Assembly: GCF_902859895.1 (NCBI RefSeq)
Contig: NZ_CADIKM010000007.1
Span: 182,077 to 246,076 of the forward strand
Length of the DNA stretch: 64,000 bases
Source: Pararobbsia alpina
GTDB lineage: Bacteria > Pseudomonadota > Gammaproteobacteria > Burkholderiales > Burkholderiaceae
Direction: 5' to 3'
The notes under the pieces were generated by a model that was not told where the DNA came from, made no database searches, and worked only from the letters and a program-made list of their open reading frames with translations. Numbering within the stretch: the first letter of the stretch is position 1; every line of letters begins with the position of its first letter. This document shows positions 26,464 through 34,046 of this stretch, piece after piece. Position numbers and translations under genes: made by a program.

Positions 26464-27396
26464 TCACCCGGTTTGCACCACAGCCCAATTGCCGAGCACG
26501 AGATCCAGCCCTTGCTTGAACGGCGTGCGCTTTCCGATGCCGAGTGCTTCGAGCGAGCTGCTGTCCAGATGGCAGTCGAAGGGCCGCGGTGTCGCGTCGG
26601 TGGGTGTCGATTGCGCGACGATCAATGAGGGATCGAGATCGAGTCGTTCAGCCAGATTCAGCGCGATCGCATATTTGGTCATCGGCTCATCGCCGGACCA
26701 GTGATGGGTGCCGTCGACCGGCCGGCCGGCCGCGTCACGTTCGAGGATCTGCCGGATCACCACGGCGATGTCGAGCGTGAAGGTCGGATAGCGGATTGCC
26801 CAGTTGTCGATGACAGCAGGATGTTGCGCACTCGCGCGCTGCAGGGCCGGGATGAAACTCGTCACAGCCGATTCGCCCAGGGCCTCGAGCGGCCCATACA
26901 GCAGGGGCAGGCGCAGCACGCAGCCGTCGCGGGTCACCGACCAGAGCGCCTCTTCGCCGTCGAGCTTGCTCTGACCATATGCATTCAGGGGATGCGGCGC
27001 GGCATCGGGCAGATAAGGGGCATCCCGGCCGTCGAACACATAGTCCGTCGAGATCGCAAGCACCCGGCATTCATGACGTCGTGCCGCGCGCGCGACTGCC
27101 TCGACGGCTGTCACGTTCAGGGCCCGCGCACGGGCCGGCTCATGTTCGCAGATATCGGGCCGTCTCTCCGCGGCGGCGAGCACGACAGTCCGCGGCCGGT
27201 GCGTGTCGAAAAAGCGTTCGAGCGCCGGTGTATCGGTAAGGTCGAGCCGGTGCAGCCCTTCGCCCGCACGGCTCATCGCCGTGCTAACCACCTCGAAACC
27301 GGCGCTTGCGGCAAGTTCCGCCGCGATGGCGCGTCCCAGCAGGCCGGACGCGCCGAGCACGGCGACGCGCCATGGCGCGCGTTCGCCGTCATTCAT
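26464..27396 (-). CDS. RmlD-like NAD(P)-binding sugar nucleotide reductase
   Basis: 310 residues from ATG 27396 (MNDGERAPWRVAVLGASGLLG). Extended SDR features: the GASGLLG dinucleotide loop, AAAERRPDICEHEPARA, STDYVFDG, YGQSKLDGEEA (catalytic YxxxK), and WSGDEPMTKYAIA near the C terminus. This matches the dTDP-4-dehydrorhamnose reductase / MAT2B-like group. With no rhamnose genes nearby, the actual substrate is uncertain. Upstream in-frame starts add a non-conserved stretch. It lies just downstream of copZ on the same strand (61-bp gap) but is probably functionally unrelated. Confidence 0.8.
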   Translation of the reverse strand: MNDGERAPWRVAVLGASGLLGRAIAAELAASAGFEVVSTAMSRAGEGLHRLDLTDTPALERFFDTHRPRTVVLAAAERRPDICEHEPARARALNVTAVEAVARAARRHECRVLAISTDYVFDGRDAPYLPDAAPHPLNAYGQSKLDGEEALWSVTRDGCVLRLPLLYGPLEALGESAVTSFIPALQRASAQHPAVIDNWAIRYPTFTLDIAVVIRQILERDAAGRPVDGTHHWSGDEPMTKYAIALNLAERLDLDPSLIVAQSTPTDATPRPFDCHLDSSSLEALGIGKRTPFKQGLDLVLGNWAVVQTG

Positions 27397-27457
27397 GCCT
27401 GCGTTGCCACTGCCAGGGTGGTTTCTGCCTGCATCGCCCACGTTCGCGTTCTCCACA

Positions 27458-27652
27458 TCAGGCCACGACGGTATAGCCCGCATCCTCGATCGCGGCCGCC
27501 AGGGCCTCGCGCGGGATATTCGATTCGACGCAGACCCGTCCGCCAGCGAGTTCGACCTTGACCGATGCTTTCTGGTCCACGTCCTGGACGGCCTGGGTGA
27601 CTGCCGCCACGCAATGCTGGCAGCTCATGCCTTCAACTTTCAATTCGACCAT
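27458..27652 (-). CDS. copZ: Copper chaperone CopZ (HMA domain)
   Basis: 64 residues from ATG 27652, preceded by GGAG. A single heavy-metal-associated domain with the copper-binding loop GMSCQHCVAAV (C11 and C14) and the closing IEDAGYTVV. It binds Cu(I) in the cytosol and hands it to CopA. The gene is divergent from copA; a CueR-type promoter with a 19-bp spacer lies 43 bp upstream. Confidence 0.93.
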   Translation of the reverse strand: MVELKVEGMSCQHCVAAVTQAVQDVDQKASVKVELAGGRVCVESNIPREALAAAIEDAGYTVVA

Positions 27653-27694
27653 TGCTGCTCCTTCATGACAAACCATAGGAAACCACCGAAAGGT

Positions 27695-27725
27695 ATCGTA
27701 GACCTTCCCACAATGGCAACCTCAA
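27695..27725 (-). promoter_or_regulatory. CueR-type promoter/operator of copZ
   Basis: On the minus strand: -35 TTGAGG, a 19-bp spacer containing TTGCCATTGTGGGAA, and -10 TACGAT. The over-long 19-bp spacer with an imperfect dyad is the hallmark of promoters activated by MerR-family metal sensors. Confidence 0.85.
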
Positions 27726-27826
27726 GCACAATTTGATCGGCTTACATACAGTTAGGGGCGGTTGCGCGTTCCGCATGCCCAGATTCTTATCCTTTTGTCC
27801 TTGCGCCAGCTTTCTATCGCCTCGCC

Positions 27827-27857
27827 TTGACCTTCCCATAATGGGAACGTGTACGAT
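27827..27857 (+). promoter_or_regulatory. CueR-type promoter/operator of copA
   Basis: -35 TTGACC (27827-27832), a 19-bp spacer with the dyad TTCCCAT/ATGGGAA, and -10 TACGAT (27852-27857). This is a canonical MerR/CueR promoter 34 bp before the copA start, with the same -10 as the copZ promoter. Confidence 0.92.
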
Positions 27858-27891
27858 CCTTTCCAGATACTGAGAATTGAGCGTAACCGGC

Positions 27892-30288
27892 ATGAGCAGC
27901 GAAACCCTGGCACCCCTCCCGACCCATGTACCCGTCGGGCACGAAACCGTTGACCTCGTGGTCGGCGGCATGACGTGCGCGTCCTGCGTGGCGCGCGTCG
28001 AACGCGTGCTGAAGAAAACGCCGGGGGTCAGCGCCGCGAGCGTCAATCTCGCGACCGAACGCGCGCGGGTTGAAACCCGACCGGGTGTGCCGGTCGACAC
28101 GCTGCTGGCCGCGATCGGCCGGGCGGGCTATGAGGCGCGTGTCGATACCCCGGCCCAGGCCGCATCGAATGCCGGCGAGGCCGCCGACGACGAGCGCCGC
28201 GATGGCGCGAAGGTCCTGCTTGCCGCGATCCTGTCGGCGCCGCTCGCAATGCCGATGCTCGGCGCATTGTTCGATATCCATGCCATGTGGCCAGCATGGT
28301 TCCAGTGGCTGCTTGCGACACCCGTGCAATTCTGGCTCGGCGCGCGCTTCTATCGCGCGGGCTGGGGTGCGCTGCGCGCGGGCTCGGGCAATATGGACCT
28401 GCTCGTCGCGCTCGGCACCTCGGCGGCGTATGGCCTGAGCGTGGTCGAATGGTGGCGCGCCGGGGCAGACGCGATGCCGGACCTGTACTTCGAGGCTTCG
28501 GCGATCGTGATCACCCTGGTGCTGTTCGGCAAATGGCTCGAACGCCGGGCGAAGCGGCAGACCACCTCGGCGATTCGTGCCTTGCAGGAGCTGCGGCCCT
28601 CGCATGCGAAGCTCGTGCGCGACGGCGAGACCGTCGATGTGTCGCTTGCCGAGGTGCGGGTGGGCGATCTCGCGATCGTGCTGCCCGGCCAACGCATCCC
28701 GGTCGACGGCAGCGTCGAGGCCGGCGGTGGCCAGGTCGACGAATCGATGCTGACCGGCGAGAGCGTACCGGTCGACAAGGTGCTCGGCGATCGTGTGACG
28801 GGTGGCTCGATCAATGGTGAAGGTCTGCTGCGCATACGCGTCGAGGCCATCGGTGCGCAGACGGCGCTCGAACGCATCATCCGCCTTGTGGAAGACGCCC
28901 AGACCGCCAAGGCGCCGATCCAGCGGCTCGTCGATCGTGTCGCCGCGGTCTTTGTGCCGGTCGTGATCGTGATCGCCTTGCTGACGCTGGCCGGCGGGGT
29001 TCTCGCGGGCATTGGCTGGCCGGCTGCGATCATCCGCGCGGTGACCGTGCTCGTGATCGCCTGTCCGTGCGCGCTCGGGCTCGCAACGCCGGTCGCGATC
29101 ATGGCCGGCACGGGTGCGGCGGCGCGTTTCGGCATCTTGATCAAGGATGCCGAGGCGCTCGAACTCGCGCACCGCGTGAACTGGGTCGGCTTTGACAAGA
29201 CGGGCACGCTGACGGCAGGGCGTCCGCGCGTGGTCGCGCTGGCCGCGCTCGGCGGCATATCGAAGACCGCGCTGCTCGATCTTGCTGTGGCGGTTCAGCG
29301 CGGCAGCAATCATCCGCTCGCGCGCGCCGTACTCGATGCGGCAGAGGAGATGCCGCGATCCGTTGGCCCCGACGTGGTCGATGAGGTGTTCCTGACAGAG
29401 AACGTCAAGATGTCCTGGCCAGATGATTCGGACGTTTTGGCTACCCGCACGAGTCCGGCCGTGGAAAACGTCTCGCAGGCACTGGCCGCCGATGCGCCGC
29501 GCGAGCTTGCCGCAACCGGTGTTCATGCCTTGCCGGGGAGGGGCGTCGCCGCGGTCGTCGACGGCCGCTCCCTCGTGTTCGGCAATCGTCATGCTTTGCA
29601 GGATGCGCGGATTCCGGTCGATGCCGCCAGTCTCGAACAGGCCGGCGCGCACCAGAAGGCGGGCCGCACGATATCGTGGCTTGGCGAATCCGGTCCCACG
29701 CCACGCGTGCTGGGCTGGTTCGCATTTGCCGATACGATCCGGCCGAGCGCCGCGCCGGCCATCGAGCGGCTGCATCGGCTCGCGATCCGGTGTGCAATGC
29801 TGACCGGCGACAACGCGAGTGCCGCGGCAAAGATCGCCGACGCGCTCGGCATCGATCACGTCGAAGCCGAACTCCTGCCTGGACACAAGGCGGCCCGTGT
29901 CGTCGAGGCACGCGCGGGCGGCGCCGTCACCGCCATGGTCGGCGATGGCATCAACGACGCGCCGGCCCTGGCTGCGGCCGACGTCGGCATCGCCTTGGCG
30001 AGCGGAACGGATGTCGCGATGCATGCGGCAGGGATCACGCTGATGCGCGGCGACCTCTCGCGCGTCGCCGATGCCTTCGATATTTCGCGGCGGACCTACC
30101 GGAAGATCCAGCAGAACCTGTTCTGGGCTTTCGTCTACAACATCGTCGGCATTCCGCTGGCGATCTTTGGTCTGCTGACACCCGTGCTGGCCGGCGCGGC
30201 GATGGCCGCGAGCAGTGTTTGCGTCGTGGCGAATGCCTTGTGGCTTCGGCGCTGGCGGCCGGCGCCGGATAATGACCTGATGAGCTGA
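27892..30288 (+). CDS. copA: Cu(I)-translocating P1B-type ATPase CopA
   Basis: 798 residues from ATG 27892. One N-terminal HMA domain (GGMTCASC, C29 and C32), a helical membrane region, the actuator MLTGESVPVDK, the transmembrane metal site ACPCALGLATP (C391, C393), the phosphorylation motif FDKTGTLTAG (D435), the nucleotide-binding SNHPLARA, and the hinge GDGINDAPALAAADVG. It pumps Cu(I) out of the cytosol. The nucleotide-binding domain has about 75 residues between HPLARA and ALPGRGV where I would expect 25-35, so there is a species-specific insertion. CueR-type promoter upstream; cueR follows by 15 bp. Confidence 0.96.
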   Translation: MSSETLAPLPTHVPVGHETVDLVVGGMTCASCVARVERVLKKTPGVSAASVNLATERARVETRPGVPVDTLLAAIGRAGYEARVDTPAQAASNAGEAADDERRDGAKVLLAAILSAPLAMPMLGALFDIHAMWPAWFQWLLATPVQFWLGARFYRAGWGALRAGSGNMDLLVALGTSAAYGLSVVEWWRAGADAMPDLYFEASAIVITLVLFGKWLERRAKRQTTSAIRALQELRPSHAKLVRDGETVDVSLAEVRVGDLAIVLPGQRIPVDGSVEAGGGQVDESMLTGESVPVDKVLGDRVTGGSINGEGLLRIRVEAIGAQTALERIIRLVEDAQTAKAPIQRLVDRVAAVFVPVVIVIALLTLAGGVLAGIGWPAAIIRAVTVLVIACPCALGLATPVAIMAGTGAAARFGILIKDAEALELAHRVNWVGFDKTGTLTAGRPRVVALAALGGISKTALLDLAVAVQRGSNHPLARAVLDAAEEMPRSVGPDVVDEVFLTENVKMSWPDDSDVLATRTSPAVENVSQALAADAPRELAATGVHALPGRGVAAVVDGRSLVFGNRHALQDARIPVDAASLEQAGAHQKAGRTISWLGESGPTPRVLGWFAFADTIRPSAAPAIERLHRLAIRCAMLTGDNASAAAKIADALGIDHVEAELLPGHKAARVVEARAGGAVTAMVGDGINDAPALAAADVGIALASGTDVAMHAAGITLMRGDLSRVADAFDISRRTYRKIQQNLFWAFVYNIVGIPLAIFGLLTPVLAGAAMAASSVCVVANALWLRRWRPAPDNDLMS

Positions 30289-30303
30289 TGCAGGGTGAGC
30301 GCA

Positions 30304-30699
30304 ATGAATATTGGTGAAGCAGCAAAGGAAGTCGGCATCAGCGCCAAGATGATCCGGTACTACGAGAGCATCGGCCTGGTGATGCCGAGTGCACGCAGCG
30401 ACAGCGGCTATCGGATCTATCGGGATATGGATCTTCATCACCTGCGCTTTATCCGACAGGCGCGGAGGCTCGGCTTTTCGGTCGAGGACGTGCGTCGGCT
30501 GCTCACGCTCTGGCAGGATCACGGTCGTGCGAGCGCGGAGGTCAAGTCGATCGCGCTCGATCACGTCGAAGATCTGAATCGCCGCATCGCGGAGATGCAA
30601 TCGATGCGCGATGCGCTGGCGCACCTCGCCTCACATTGCCACGGCGATCATCGGCCGGATTGCCCGATTCTCGACGGCCTCGCGGCGAATGAACCCTGA
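30304..30699 (+). CDS. cueR: MerR-family copper-responsive regulator CueR
   Basis: 131 residues from ATG 30304 (MNIGEAAKEVGISAKMIRYY). A MerR winged HTH at 1-70, a dimerisation helix, and the metal loop with C112 and C120 (HCHGDHRPDCPIL), the same spacing and positions as in E. coli CueR. It senses Cu(I) and activates promoters with 19-bp spacers; two such promoters sit before copZ and copA. It follows copA by 15 bp with an AGGGTGAG ribosome site, so copA induction should also raise CueR. Confidence 0.95.
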   Translation: MNIGEAAKEVGISAKMIRYYESIGLVMPSARSDSGYRIYRDMDLHHLRFIRQARRLGFSVEDVRRLLTLWQDHGRASAEVKSIALDHVEDLNRRIAEMQSMRDALAHLASHCHGDHRPDCPILDGLAANEP

Positions 30700-30792
30700 G
30701 CCGGAGTCTGTCCGCGCGTTTGCCCGAAGCCATCATTCCAGTCAGCTATGGAACGCATTCTGCGAATTCATCACGTGCTTCACCAATTTGTC

Positions 30793-30833
30793 TATACTTC
30801 GGCTTAACGGTCCTAGGGAAATCCCTTAAGGGA
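30793..30833 (+). promoter_or_regulatory. Possible -10 and palindrome upstream of the DUF3563 gene
   Basis: A -10-like TATACT at 30793-30798 is followed by the perfect 12-bp palindrome TCCCTTAAGGGA at 30822-30833, itself preceded by TAGGGAAA. The palindrome lies 42 bp before the DUF3563 start, in the likely 5' leader. The binding factor is unknown. Confidence 0.35.
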
Positions 30834-30875
30834 AACCTCTCAAATACGTTACTGACCGCTAACCGGAGAAAGACC

Positions 30876-31025
30876 ATGTTTGCACCGTTCCTCGTCTTGC
30901 TGAATGCCTGGTTCGAAAAAGCCGAGCGCAAGCGCCGTGAAGCGCTGCTCGCATCGTCGGAAGATATCTACGAACTTGAAGAACGTATCCGCACGTACGA
31001 CAAGAACGGCTGGAACTCGCGCTAA
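30876..31025 (+). CDS. DUF3563 small protein
   Basis: 49 residues from ATG 30876 with an upstream GGAG. MFAPFLVLLNAWFEKAERKR followed by ASSEDIYELEERIRTYDKNG matches the small DUF3563 family that is widespread in Burkholderia and of unknown function. It has an amphipathic, charged helical character and no signal peptide. It stands alone, with its own apparent promoter and a hairpin about 165 bp downstream. Confidence 0.85.
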   Translation: MFAPFLVLLNAWFEKAERKRREALLASSEDIYELEERIRTYDKNGWNSR

Positions 31026-31350
31026 GCGACGAGACCCGCTGAGGCCCTGAGCGCCGCGCCCGTCCCGGGCTGGCGTGGCCGGAAAGCGGGTGTTCCTGTT
31101 TCTACCGTGCGTCGACGTGAAGTTTGCGTGTGGAGGCGTTCGCCACTGAGATCTCCTTCGATATCCCGTTGACCGGTGCTTTATCCTAAAAATGCCCTCG
31201 CCTTGGCGCGCGGGCATTTCCATTTTGAGTGGCGCCTGAGCGAGCGCGCTCCTCAGCCATTCTCAACGCCCGCCAGTCCGCGCGTTCAAATCCAGCCCCG
31301 CGCAGCCTCGCCGGGCCCAGACCACAGCAGCAGTCTCGATCACGCCCCGG
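31026..31350. other. Intergenic region, no gene recognised
   Basis: 325 bp between the DUF3563 gene and the convergent RutR-like gene. Apart from the hairpin at 31190-31219 I see no gene or clear promoter. Confidence 0.5.
31190..31219. terminator. Bidirectional hairpin terminator
   Basis: AAATGCCC (31190-31197) pairs with GGGCATTT (31212-31219); the 14-base loop itself holds a GCC/GGC pair. A-rich sequence precedes it and T-rich sequence follows, so it can serve both strands. Confidence 0.6.
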
Positions 31351-32055
31351 TCACGCCCGAGGCGGTGTGCGTGCCCCACATGCGCGAATGATCATTTCCA
31401 CCACCTGGTCGGTCGTCTCGGCGAATGCCTGCTGGCTCAGCTTGCGCGAACCCGACAGGGCCCTGATCTGCGCCTCGAAATCGGCGTAATGCTGGGTGGT
31501 CGCCCAGATCATGAACAGGAGTGCCTGTGGATCGACGGGCGCGAGCAGCCCCTGCGCGATCCACCCGTTGATGACGACGACGCGCGTATCCATCCACGGC
31601 TTGACCCGTTCGACCAGGATGTCGCGCATATGCGTCGCACCATGGGTGATCTCGTTCGCCCAGACCTTCGACCCGAGCGGGCGCCGGCGCGACAGTGCCA
31701 TCTTGGTTCGCACATAGCCGCCGATCGCGGCGACCGGGTCGTCGCTCGCGTCGAAGGTATTGGCGGCCTTGTGCCAGTCTTCGAACAGATCCTCGAGCAC
31801 GCGGCGGTATAGCGTGAGCTTGGTCGGAAAGTAGTAATGGAGGTTGGCCTTCGGCAGGCCCGCACGTTCGGCGATCAGCGCAGTGCTTGCGCCGTCGAAT
31901 CCCTTTTCGGCAAATACGGACTCCGCGCTCGCGAGCAGGTGAGCTTCGTTGCTTTCGCGAATCTGCGCCTTGCGGCGGCGCGTCGGTCGCGCATCGGTTG
32001 TGTCGTTGAGTTCGACGGCCGGGGGGGCGACCGTCTGGGTATCTTCATCGCGCAT
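31351..32055 (-). CDS. rutR: TetR-family regulator, RutR-like (pyrimidine catabolism)
   Basis: 234 residues. After a charged N-terminal extension the TetR HTH is at about 28-85 (RESNEAHLLASAESVFAEKG, GLPKANLHYYFPTK). The ligand domain contains WANEITHGATHMRDIL and ALLFMIWATTQHYADFEAQI, characteristic of RutR/YcdC. In E. coli RutR is released from DNA by uracil. Here it is divergent from a full reductive pyrimidine pathway, so it is very likely the local regulator, although E. coli uses the different rut pathway. Confidence 0.85.
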   Translation of the reverse strand: MRDEDTQTVAPPAVELNDTTDARPTRRRKAQIRESNEAHLLASAESVFAEKGFDGASTALIAERAGLPKANLHYYFPTKLTLYRRVLEDLFEDWHKAANTFDASDDPVAAIGGYVRTKMALSRRRPLGSKVWANEITHGATHMRDILVERVKPWMDTRVVVINGWIAQGLLAPVDPQALLFMIWATTQHYADFEAQIRALSGSRKLSQQAFAETTDQVVEMIIRACGARTPPRA

Positions 32056-32262
32056 GGAGTGTGAGGCTCGACGTTACGGGTCTCTCGGTCGGCACGCACG
32101 TCGCATCGGCGCGCGGCGCATGGCATTGCATTGCAGCGACCGCTACAGAGGCATTGTAGACGGTTGTTCCGATCCATTCTGCCCACCGCGCGGCGTTCCA
32201 GCGCCGCACTTTCCTGGCTCGGGGTATACGAGAAAAAACCTCGCGTTGGCATGGTTCTCGCA

Positions 32263-32341
32263 TTGATCGGGATCAAAAATCAGTTCGATATCCCTTTGAA
32301 ATGACTCTAAAAATCAGCTACAACCTGTCCAGGCGGACAGG
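32263..32341. promoter_or_regulatory. Two candidate RutR-type operators
   Basis: TTGATC (32263-32268) and GATCAA (32271-32276) form a perfect dyad around GG, close in layout to the E. coli RutR half-site TTGACCA. Fifty bases on, CCTGTCC (32324-32330) and GGACAGG (32335-32341) form another perfect dyad around AGGC. Both lie in the 522-bp divergent region between the regulator and the beta-ureidopropionase gene; I see no gene in that region. Confidence 0.5.
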
Positions 32342-32577
32342 ATTTAAGACAAGTCGGGAAGTTGCGTTGGAAAGGTCGTTTGCCGATTGACGAAGACATG
32401 CACCGGCCACGTGCGCATGCGCATGTTGCGAGGGCGGCAGACTCGCGAAACACGCCATTTCAGTGCGGTCGCACAAGGCACAGGATCGAGCAGATGCAAT
32501 CCGGCGGAGCGTAGCCCCTGGAACCCGCAAGTCGGCGCTCGATGCCGATACGGCACCCTACCCACAAGGAGATGCGG

Positions 32578-33840
32578 ATGAACACCGTAAGCGACACAGA
32601 GTTGACGAGCTCGATCCGGGTCAATGGCGACCGTCTGTGGAAGAGCCTGATGGACATGGCCAAGATCGGTGCGACGCCCAAGGGCGGGGTTTGCCGCCTC
32701 GCTCTGACCGACCTCGACAAAGAGGGCCGCGATCTGATCGTGAGCTGGGCGCGGCAGGCCGGTTGCACGATCAGCATCGACAAGATGGGCAATGTGTTCA
32801 TGCGCCGCAAGGGTCGCAACGATGTGCTGCCGCCCGTGGTGACAGGCTCGCATGCGGATTCGCAGCCCACCGGCGGACGTTTCGACGGCATCTACGGTGT
32901 GCTCGGCGGCCTCGAGGTGATCCGCACACTCAACGACCTCGGCATCGAGACCGAACATCCGATCGAGACCGTGATCTGGACCAATGAAGAAGGCTCGCGC
33001 TTTGCCCCGGCCATGGTCGCCTCGGGTGTGTTTGCAGGGGTGTTCACGCTCGAGTACGGTTTGTCGCGCAAGGATGTCGACGGCAAGACCATGGGCGAGG
33101 AGCTCGAACGCATCGGTTACGCGGGAGACCTGCAAGTCGGCGGGCGGCCGATTCATGCCGCGTTCGAGCTCCATATCGAACAGGGGCCGATCCTCGAAGC
33201 CGAGGAGAAGACCATCGGCGTCGTCACCGATGCCCAGGGCCAACGTTGGTACGAGATCGTGCTCACGGGCCAGGAGTCCCATGCGGGACCCACGCCGATG
33301 ACGCGGCGCCGCGATGCCTTGCTCGGTGCCGCGCGGATCGTCGATCTCGTCAACAGCATCGGCCTCGCGCATGCGCCCTATGCGTGCGCGACGGTCGGCA
33401 TGGTGCAGGTCTATCCGAACTCGCGCAATGTGATTCCGGGCCGCGTTTTCTTCACTGTCGACTTTCGTCATCCGGACGACGCCGTCCTCAAGCAGATGGA
33501 TGCCGAACTGCGCGAAGGTGCGGCAAGGATCGTCGCCGCCGCGAAGCTCGACATGGCGATCGAGCAGATCTTCTATTACGCGCCCGTCGCCTTCGACAAG
33601 GCCTGTGTGAATTCGGTGCGGGCCGCGGCCGAGCGCTTCGGTTATTCGCATCGCGACATCGTGTCGGGCGCGGGCCACGACGCCTGCTACCTCTCGCAGG
33701 TCGCACCGACGTCGATGGTGTTCGTGCCCTGCGTCGACGGGATCAGTCACAACGAAGTCGAGGATGCGACACCCGAATGGATCGAGGCGGGCGCCAACGT
33801 GCTGCTCCACGCGATCGTCGAACGGGCGTCCGAGGCGTAG
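32578..33840 (+). CDS. Beta-ureidopropionase / N-carbamoyl amino acid amidohydrolase (M20 family)
   Basis: 420 residues from ATG 32578, preceded by AAGGAG. Binuclear metal amidohydrolase: TGSHADSQPTGGRFDGIYG (His and Asp ligands), IWTNEEGSRFAP (Glu ligands), ELHIEQGPIL (His), ESHAGPTPMTRRRD, and SGAGHDACYL and GISHNEVE at the C terminus. Members hydrolyse N-carbamoyl-beta-alanine, allantoate or N-carbamoyl-L-amino acids. In this operon the expected reaction is N-carbamoyl-beta-alanine (or its methyl analogue) to beta-alanine, CO2 and ammonia, the last step of uracil/thymine reduction. Confidence 0.9.
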   Translation: MNTVSDTELTSSIRVNGDRLWKSLMDMAKIGATPKGGVCRLALTDLDKEGRDLIVSWARQAGCTISIDKMGNVFMRRKGRNDVLPPVVTGSHADSQPTGGRFDGIYGVLGGLEVIRTLNDLGIETEHPIETVIWTNEEGSRFAPAMVASGVFAGVFTLEYGLSRKDVDGKTMGEELERIGYAGDLQVGGRPIHAAFELHIEQGPILEAEEKTIGVVTDAQGQRWYEIVLTGQESHAGPTPMTRRRDALLGAARIVDLVNSIGLAHAPYACATVGMVQVYPNSRNVIPGRVFFTVDFRHPDDAVLKQMDAELREGAARIVAAAKLDMAIEQIFYYAPVAFDKACVNSVRAAAERFGYSHRDIVSGAGHDACYLSQVAPTSMVFVPCVDGISHNEVEDATPEWIEAGANVLLHAIVERASEA

Positions 33841-34046
33841 GCAGGCTCATCGGGCCGGGAATGGGCTGAGAAACGGTTGCTTGCGCACGGGGACTTGAGT
33901 GCGTAAGCGGCCGGGTAACAGACGGCGAGACGGCGAGTCTGCCGGACCGCGAGACTGCGTGGCCTCGAGCGCACGCAGGGCAGGCATAACAACGGCGCGG
34001 ATTCGAACCGCGCGAAGTCGTGTTCTTCACCCCACAGAGGAAGACT

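Noticed and set aside
27814..30624. 936-codon open frame antisense to copA
   Set aside because: It mirrors the GC-rich third positions of copA and has an Arg/His/Asp-rich composition without domains; copA has all catalytic motifs.
32344..33810. 488-codon antisense frame over the beta-ureidopropionase gene
   Set aside because: Composition typical of an antisense shadow; the plus-strand product has its full metal-binding set.
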